Part shown: piece by piece, positions 58,081 through 64,000 of the stretch | Position numbering within the stretch: the stretch's first letter is position 1 | Layout of the letters: each line of letters starts with the position of its first letter | Source of the DNA: Sipunculus nudus | Taxonomy: Eukaryota; Annelida; Sipuncula; Golfingiida; Sipunculidae | Reading direction: 5' to 3' | Length of the DNA stretch: 64,000 bases | Assembly: GCA_026874595.1 (NCBI GenBank) | Contig: CM049311.1 | Location: forward strand, 43,963,676-44,027,675 | Position numbers and translations under genes: made by a program | The notes under the pieces: model-generated | Seen by the model: only the letters and a program-made list of their open reading frames with translations | Databases searched by the model: none | Told to the model about the DNA's origin: nothing

Positions 58081-58740
58081 TGGTGGGTCATTAATAAATA
58101 AATTTTGAAGCCAATCTGTCTAGCCAAAGCACAATTATCATCCAAAAACTAGTTTGTGAATGGATGGGCACTGTGACCTTGACCTTTGACCCTATGACCC
58201 CAAATCGAAATGTATCTTCCCCTTTTCGCAGGTGAGTAATATCTTGTAGAAAGAAGGTTTGTGATGAAAAGTTTGGCTTGAAATGCATACACATTCCTTT
58301 TAAAGAAATGGGTCCTGTGACCTTGACCTTTGGAACCTAAAACTGACAGGGTTCTTACTTTAGTGGTGAACCATACATAATTTATGTTTGAAACCAATGT
58401 GTCAGACTAAACTGGAGTTATCATCTGGAAACTACTTTGTGAACAGATGGCCCCTGTGACCTTGACCTTTGACCTTGTGACCCAAAATTCATTTATGCTC
58501 TCCCTATACTGGCAAGTCAGCTAAATGTGCAAGATGGAAAGTTTGGTATGAAAAGCTTGGCTTAAAATGCAGCTATAATCTTTTCAAATAAGTGAGTCTT
58601 ACGACCTTGACCTTTGACCTCACAACCCAAAAATCATACAAGTTATCTTCTGGAAACAAGTTTGTGAGGATTGACAGATGGACAGACAGACAGGGTGATT
58701 AATTACTACAAGGCATCCACTTGTGATCAATAAACACACC
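58081..58740 (-). repeat. DR1 tandem array with HE1d tail
   Basis: Half-site clusters are at 58174, 58318, 58457 and about 58602 (spacing 144, 139, 145 bp). Exact DR1 is at 58463-58475 and 58608-58620. The tail is GATGGACAGACAGACAGGG and GGCATCCACTTGTGATC, followed by the same flank as at 23097 (AATAAACACACCAGG). Confidence 0.8.
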
Positions 58741-59217
58741 AGGTTATGGGACACTAGTCGAATCATAACTGAGAAACTGAGATGATTGTTGTCAATTTAT
58801 AGTAAAAAAAACCAGAAAAATATTTGTAAAAATAAGAAAAATAAGGGTGGCGCCACCACTTTTCAGGAACTGACAAAACAAGGGACCCATGGGTCACATC
58901 GTTCAGCTGAATTTTGGAAAATATTAGTAACTGCAAAATATTTTTATTTCTTGTGGTTTTTCATGTATATTATCATTAGAAAAGCTATGAGAAAATGGCC
59001 CTGCTAAAATGAAACTCAGTAAATTATAGAATAATGGACATGAGCTAAAGCAAATGGACTGTGTAATAAATGAAACCTTTCGCCTGAAACCATTTAGTGA
59101 TGCACCAAGGGAACAAATAGGCCTACAGTAAGTGTTATATAAAAGTAACATTTCATAAACAAATAATGTGTGAAGGTAATTAAGTTTTGAAAAGTAAATA
59201 TATGGACATATGAGTTA
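58741..59217 (+). mobile_element. HE1 fragments: short 1c piece and HE1b-like copy
   Basis: An exact GGTGGCGCCACC (58846-58857) within a 1c-like scrap precedes an HE1 head at about 58877 (AAGGGACCCATGGGTCACAT). The body matches 19020-19330 but keeps about 39 bp more. It ends at the next head. Confidence 0.6.
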
Positions 59218-59850
59218 ACAAGGGACCCATGGGTCATGGCGCTCAGCTGATCGTGATTGGACTATAAATGTTTCTCCACTGTGATACTATATCGAGTCAA
59301 TAAAGCTTATGAATATCATGGACATGTTGGGCTATTATAAAGGAATGTAATGTAATATGTGAGTAAATGATTAATGAAATTACCTGACTGATGGATTAAT
59401 AGAGTAAAATATAGTGGTTTATTTTTTATTTATTTAGGAGAGGTTGAAAATTGTGATATATTTGAGCAAATATGAATGCAATGACAGCAGTAATAAGCAG
59501 CAGTAAAATGATGATAAGGCTATTTGTTGAAGGATCTAAAGTGTATGGTAGTCTGCACGCTTTCAATTTGACAGATATGATGTTATGATAAACTATGCTG
59601 ATGAAGTGATTTATGAATTAGTGACTGTATGACACAATATCTCTTTAGTCTTGACAAGGTACATTTTTGTGATGCCCACTATATCTACATATTACACAAT
59701 ATTGACATAATTTCTGGCATGTACATAGGTACCTATGGACGAATAGTTATACAAAATATTAAAGTATGAATATATCTGATTCATCTTGTTCTTGCTTACT
59801 GAGGCTGACTTTGGGATGGGGTTTAGACAAGGGAAAAGTGAGGTCAGCAC
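59218..59850 (+). mobile_element. HE1e copy, about 620-bp body
   Basis: The head AAGGGACCCATGGGTCATGG is followed by GCTCAGCTGATCGTGATTGG. It is collinear with 23617-24240, with scattered substitutions and small indels. No tandem core, microsatellite or tail hairpin. Confidence 0.7.
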
Positions 59851-61837
59851 GAAGGTGGATGTAGAAATATTCTATTGTAATGTTTTTCATTTATATAAGA
59901 ATATGAAAAGCTAAGAGGAAAGGGGCCCTCCTACTTGGTTATAGCAAAGTTCTAAATATATGATTGCAAACTAATACTCTGACAAGACTGTCATGAAGAA
60001 AAACAGTAAAAGTTTTGAGATACTGTGATGCATATGAAAATTTACAGATGGACAGGCAAGTGGACAGAATGGACTAATACCTTTATTTCACTTTCAAGGG
60101 AATAATGTATTTAAGTTTATATATAAGCCTATTTTTTTTAAGCATATCCACTTTTTCCATTAAGAAGTTTTTATCTGAATCATTTTTTTATTTACAGGTT
60201 TTATAAATTTTTAATAAAAAACTGAAAATATGAGTATAAATATTAGAATTGTTGCAAAAGTTGCAATCATTATATATATGGAGTAAAAAACTGAAACTAT
60301 AATTAAAATATTAGAATTGTTGCAAAAGTTGCAATCATCATATATCCAGAGAGTAGCTCATATTGGGTCATATTATGCATACACATATATTTTATTTTTT
60401 TTAAATCATAAATGTTTAAACTGAATTTAAAAGAAAATAATGCCACAACATGGCATCTACCAGAATATTCCTTCAATCACTATTAAAAAGTTTTGCACAA
60501 TGGAGTTTTCAGTACATGCTTAATTTTATTCACCAAAATAAAATAAAAGATTCAGTAAATTTGATAAAATAAAACATCTTTTCAAATAAAGTATACACAC
60601 TGTTGGTTGAATGAGGGACAAACAATATCATTGTGCATATTACTATCCCAGTTTTAATTTATTACTGGAATTAATAGTCAATTTCACATCTGGTGAAGTT
60701 TTTACTCTTTTGAAATAAGGAATTACTAATCTGATGAACATCCACACTTTCATAGCAATACACCACTTTGTGGACACAATTAAATGTACACTTTAATCAT
60801 TGTAACCCTGATGGTACAATAAAAAAAATCTAAAATGTAGCATAGCCTGGAATAAGAATGAATCAAATACTGAAAATAATAACTTTCATCTAGTTTATGC
60901 ACCATCTGGGGGGGGGGGAGTGCAGGGCAGAGGGAAGGCAAGCTGCCTGCGGTGGGTTACATAATGCAAGTGAAGGCTATACTAGGTGGGCTAGATGTAA
61001 TCAACACTTGACATGGTGTATGAAAACGTGAATAAAAGCTATTCTTTCCAATCAATTTCTTTGAATTTCAGATTTTAAAAGATTAAATCCTTATGTATAT
61101 ATGCTGTGAAAATTAAATCAACAGTGCCAAAGTTGGACAAAATTTAAGGTATTGATTTTTTATTTATGCTAATAACTTGAAAAATTTGCAAAATTCAGAT
61201 CTAATTTTGGGTAAACAATTGAATCTTGATTAAATAAAGTTATATTCCTGAAAAAAAAGTCTCTAGGTTCAGCAATTCTCATGATTTTTTTAAAAATTGC
61301 ATTATATTTTGGCCCATAACTTCAAAATAATACCCAATACTGACCTAATTTTTGGTATGTTCATATAAAATGTATGAAAGAATGTGAATACTAAATATGA
61401 TCAAAAACAGATCAGTGGTTTTGATATTAGGCAGCCTTGAAGTGTAACAATGGCTTTTTTATGGAAAACGGAGGTTTTCCTGAATATCTCGAAGGAACGA
61501 AGTCCTAATGACCCAATTTTTGGTATGGTAGGAGATTTTGGGGACATCTAAAATTATGCCAACAGCCTGGGGAGCATAGAGATGTGCACTGAATGACCTA
61601 CAGTCATCAAAGTGGACTGCTTGACAATGTAAGGGAATACAACAAGAGCCTCCAAAAAATTCAATAACTAGCCTAATTTTGCAGCTTTTATTTTCAAATT
61701 TCAGATTTTAACAGATTAAATCCTTATGTGTACATGCTGTGAAAATTAAATCCACAGTACTTACAGGAAAAAAACGTGCCATGGCCAAAGTTGGGCAAAG
61801 TTTAAGGTACCAATTTTATATTTTTGTCAATAATTAA
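59851..61837 (+). mobile_element. HE1b body, uninterrupted reference copy
   Basis: Continuous 1b sequence includes the empty HE3 site (TTAAAAGAAAATAATGCC, about 60430-60450), a G-run at 60908-60919 and the empty 5.6-kb site near 61145. Near 60245-60335 a roughly 65-bp piece (AAAAACTGAAA, ATTAGAATTGTTGCAAAAG) is tandemly duplicated. Head missing. After about 61560 a further body segment runs to the next head without a tail. Confidence 0.65.
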
Positions 61838-62500
61838 AACAAGGGACCTATGGGTCACGGCGCTCAGCTGTTATATATGATAAAAAAATATGATTTAGAT
61901 ATGATTCACTTGCTGGTTTTGTGTGGTAATAAATATAAGCTGTATTATGAGTTGTTGTTGTTTAGCTTATGTATGATTTTGATAGTATCTTTGGAGAGAG
62001 GGAAGAGGATTGATTTAATTTATTTTATTAACAAATGGAGTACTATTGTCACACAGATTTTGACTTGGCCATATAACTTATAAGCAGAACATATAATATA
62101 AGAGTTTAAGTATTAATTAAAAAAATTACAAATATTGTCCCAAATATAATTTTTATTAAAAATAAAAAGAGAATCTTATGATTTTTAAAAATTAGATATA
62201 ACTGAAATGATTATTAAAATAATATTAAAGAATATATTCATGAATACATTTTGAAAGTATTTGCACTGGTATTCATATACTTTCATTTTTACCTGAATTC
62301 CCGTTCTTTATGCAAGAAATTTTATAATGGAGTACATATTCATATTCGTATTTAAATACAATTGCAAATTATTTGCACCATGTCGGGTATTTATTCAGTT
62401 TTCACCAAACAATGATGTTGAGAATCCAGAATATAAAAAATTAACACATTTAAATAATGATCATAAGTACCTGGTTTTATGGCTTTTATTTATATTTAAA
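61838..62500 (+). mobile_element. HE1 head with AT-rich body
   Basis: The head AACAAGGGACCTATGGGTCA is followed by CGGCGCTCAGCTG. The rest is very AT-rich and matches no other body. A + frame of 77 codons (61850-62083) starts inside the head and reads hydrophobic AT-rich sequence; I treat it as chance. Confidence 0.45.
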
Positions 62501-63698
62501 CTAGATGTGTCAGAACGACACGAATGCCCCCGCCTGGGGCAAATTAGAAACATTTGTAAAATTTTGAAAAATTTTTTAAGTTCAGGAGGTGTCGTATGGT
62601 CAAAAGTAGGTCAACAAGGGCAAAATACAAACTCAATCTGTAACGGGTCATTATCAAGCAACACACCAAAAATCATGCCAGTATATGCAGGCACTGTGAA
62701 AAAAAGTCCATACATGTGCATTTTCCATAAAATTTCTGTCTTTCATGAAATTTTCTATGTTTAGGAGCCATAAACAATCAAAAGTAGGTCAACGGGGACG
62801 AAACGCAAACTCGATCTGTAACTGGTCAATATCTGCCCACACATAAAAAATCAGGGTGATATCTGCAGGCACTGCAGAAAAAAAGTCTGTACATATGCAT
62901 TTGTTATGAAAATTTCTATTTTTCGTGAAACTTTCTATGTTCAGGAGCAGTCGAATGGTCAAAAGTAGGTCAACTGGGACAAAACAAGAACTCGATCTGT
63001 AACTGGTCATTATCTGCCCACACACCAAAAATCAGGCCCGTATCTGCAGGCATTGCGAAAAATGTCTGTGCATGTGCACTTGTCATGAAAATTCATATTT
63101 TTTATGAAATTTTCTATGTTAGGGCACTGTCAAACGGTCAAAAGTAGATCAACTGGGACAAAACGCGAACTCTATCTGTAACTTGTATATATCTGCCCAC
63201 ACACCAAAAATCAGGCCAATATCTGCAGGCATTGCGACAAAAAGTCCATACATGAGTATTTGTCATGAAAATTTCTATTTTTCATAAAATTTTCTAAGTT
63301 AAGGAGCTGTAAAACGGCCAAAAGTAGGTCAACTGGGACGAAACGCTACCTTGATCTGTAACTGGTCATTATCTGCATACACACAAAAAAATCAGGCCAA
63401 TATCTGCAGGCATTGCGAAAAAAAGTCCGTACATGTGTATTTGTCATAAAAATTTCTATTTTTCATGAAATTTTCTTAGTTTAGGAGCCGTAAAACGGTC
63501 AAAAGTAGGTCAACTGGGACAAAATGCAAACTCGATCTGTTACTGGTCATTATCTGCCTACACACCGAAAATCAGGCCAATATCTGCAGGCACTGCGAAA
63601 AAATGTCCGTACAACTGTTTGATTTCGGAATGACGGAAGGACGGAATGACGGCCATGGGTAAAACTATATGCCCCGGCCACTTTGTGGCGGGGGCATA
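62501..63698 (+). mobile_element. HE5 element, complete, six 180-bp monomers
   Basis: It starts CTAGAT, then hairpin GTGTC-AGAAC-GACAC (62507-62521) and ATGCCCCCGCC. Six monomers are anchored on TCAAAAGTAGGTCAAC near 62601, 62780, 62960, 63140, 63320 and 63500, an unusually regular period. A short GACGGAAGGACGG block precedes the tail hairpin ATGCCCCGGCCAC-TTT-GTGGCGGGGGCAT (63669-63697, one mismatch). TGCCCCCGCC in the head is the reverse complement of GGCGGGGGCA in the tail. Minus strand: hairpin, then ATCTAG, then T-run, as in a Helitron 3' end. No protein coded. Confidence 0.7.
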
Positions 63699-64000
63699 AA
63701 AATTATAACATTCATCTAGTTTATGCACAAGTTGGGGGGGGGGGGGGGAAGTGCAGGGCACAGGGGAAGCCTGCTAGTAGTGGCCAAGCTGAGCCAAGGC
63801 AAGCTGCCTGGAGAGGGTTATATATTACAAGTGAAGGCTGTACTACTATGTGGGCCTGATGGAAACAACTTTTGACATGGTGAATGAAAACTTGAATAAA
63901 AGCTTCTCTTTTCAATCAATTCCTTTGAAATTTCAGATTTTAAAAGAATAAATCCTTATGTATATGTATGCTGTGAAAATTAAATCAACAGTGCTTACAG
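63699..64000 (+). repeat. HE1b body fragment with G-run
   Basis: AAAATTATAACATTCATCTAG, a G15 run (63734-63748) and GCCAAGCTGAGCCAAGGCAA match 31.8, 39.4 and 60.9 kb. It runs off the end of the window. Confidence 0.7.

Overview
No protein-coding gene, tRNA or rRNA can be supported in this 64 kb window. It is AT-rich metazoan non-coding DNA made almost entirely of interspersed repeats nested in one another. The longest open frame (154 codons, minus strand, 35299-35763) is a low-complexity Cys/Leu/Ser/Val translation of a GACA-rich tandem array. The other frames are short, and most run through repeats shared with other places in the window. The style of the repeats (GACA/GGAC tetranucleotide blocks, tandem cores of 140-340 bp, hairpin ends) is what is known from bivalve and other mollusc genomes, for example the pearl/Helentron-type non-autonomous elements. 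A marine mollusc is my best guess, but there is no gene to confirm it.

The main content is a set of element families that share one architecture but not one sequence: a short head containing a palindrome or hairpin, a body usually made of tandem core monomers, a GACA/GGAC-like microsatellite in most families, and a tail hairpin whose arm is the reverse complement of part of the head. I use working names. HE1 has the head with palindrome TGACCCATGGGTCA followed by GCTCAGCTGA, and a tail ending in AGTCAGCTGAGCTAAAAA; its body variants are 1a (long, with poly-G), 1b (AT-rich, poly-G), 1c (about 340-bp monomers), 1d (about 143-bp DR1 monomers) and 1e (about 620 bp). HE2 has the head AGGCCTACAGGCCTA. 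HE3 starts CTAGATAT. HE4 starts CTAGAATAC. HE5 starts CTAGATGTG. HE6 and HE7 are seen mainly by their tails. Read on the minus strand, HE3, HE4 and HE5 end in CTAG before a T-run; HE3 and HE5 have a clear hairpin just inside it. That is the classical Helitron 3' signature.

Layout. 1-1.5 kb: microsatellite and unclassified DNA. 1.5-12 kb: HE1 copies with nested inserts, including a full HE1c split by an HE4. 12-23 kb: nuclear-receptor-like DR1 arrays, HE1c, HE7 and an HE2. 23-36 kb: HE1e, HE1a and HE1b copies, a DR0 array and a complete HE3. 36-39.7 kb: a 150-bp array and HE1b/HE3 pieces. 39.7-45.3 kb: a 5.6 kb insertion with the most unique-looking DNA, a promoter-like patch and a palindromic ACCTGTACAGGT array. 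46.3-49.2 kb: a hAT element with a perfect 8-bp target duplication and an internal 156-bp array. 50-56 kb: HE4, a TTAA-flanked piggyBac-like element and a recent 747-bp tandem duplication. 56-64 kb: HE6, DR1 array, HE1b/1e and HE5.

Several insertions can be dated relative to their hosts because uninterrupted copies of the same host repeat lie elsewhere in the window. All recognised HE1 heads, microsatellite blocks and poly-G runs face the same way on the + strand.
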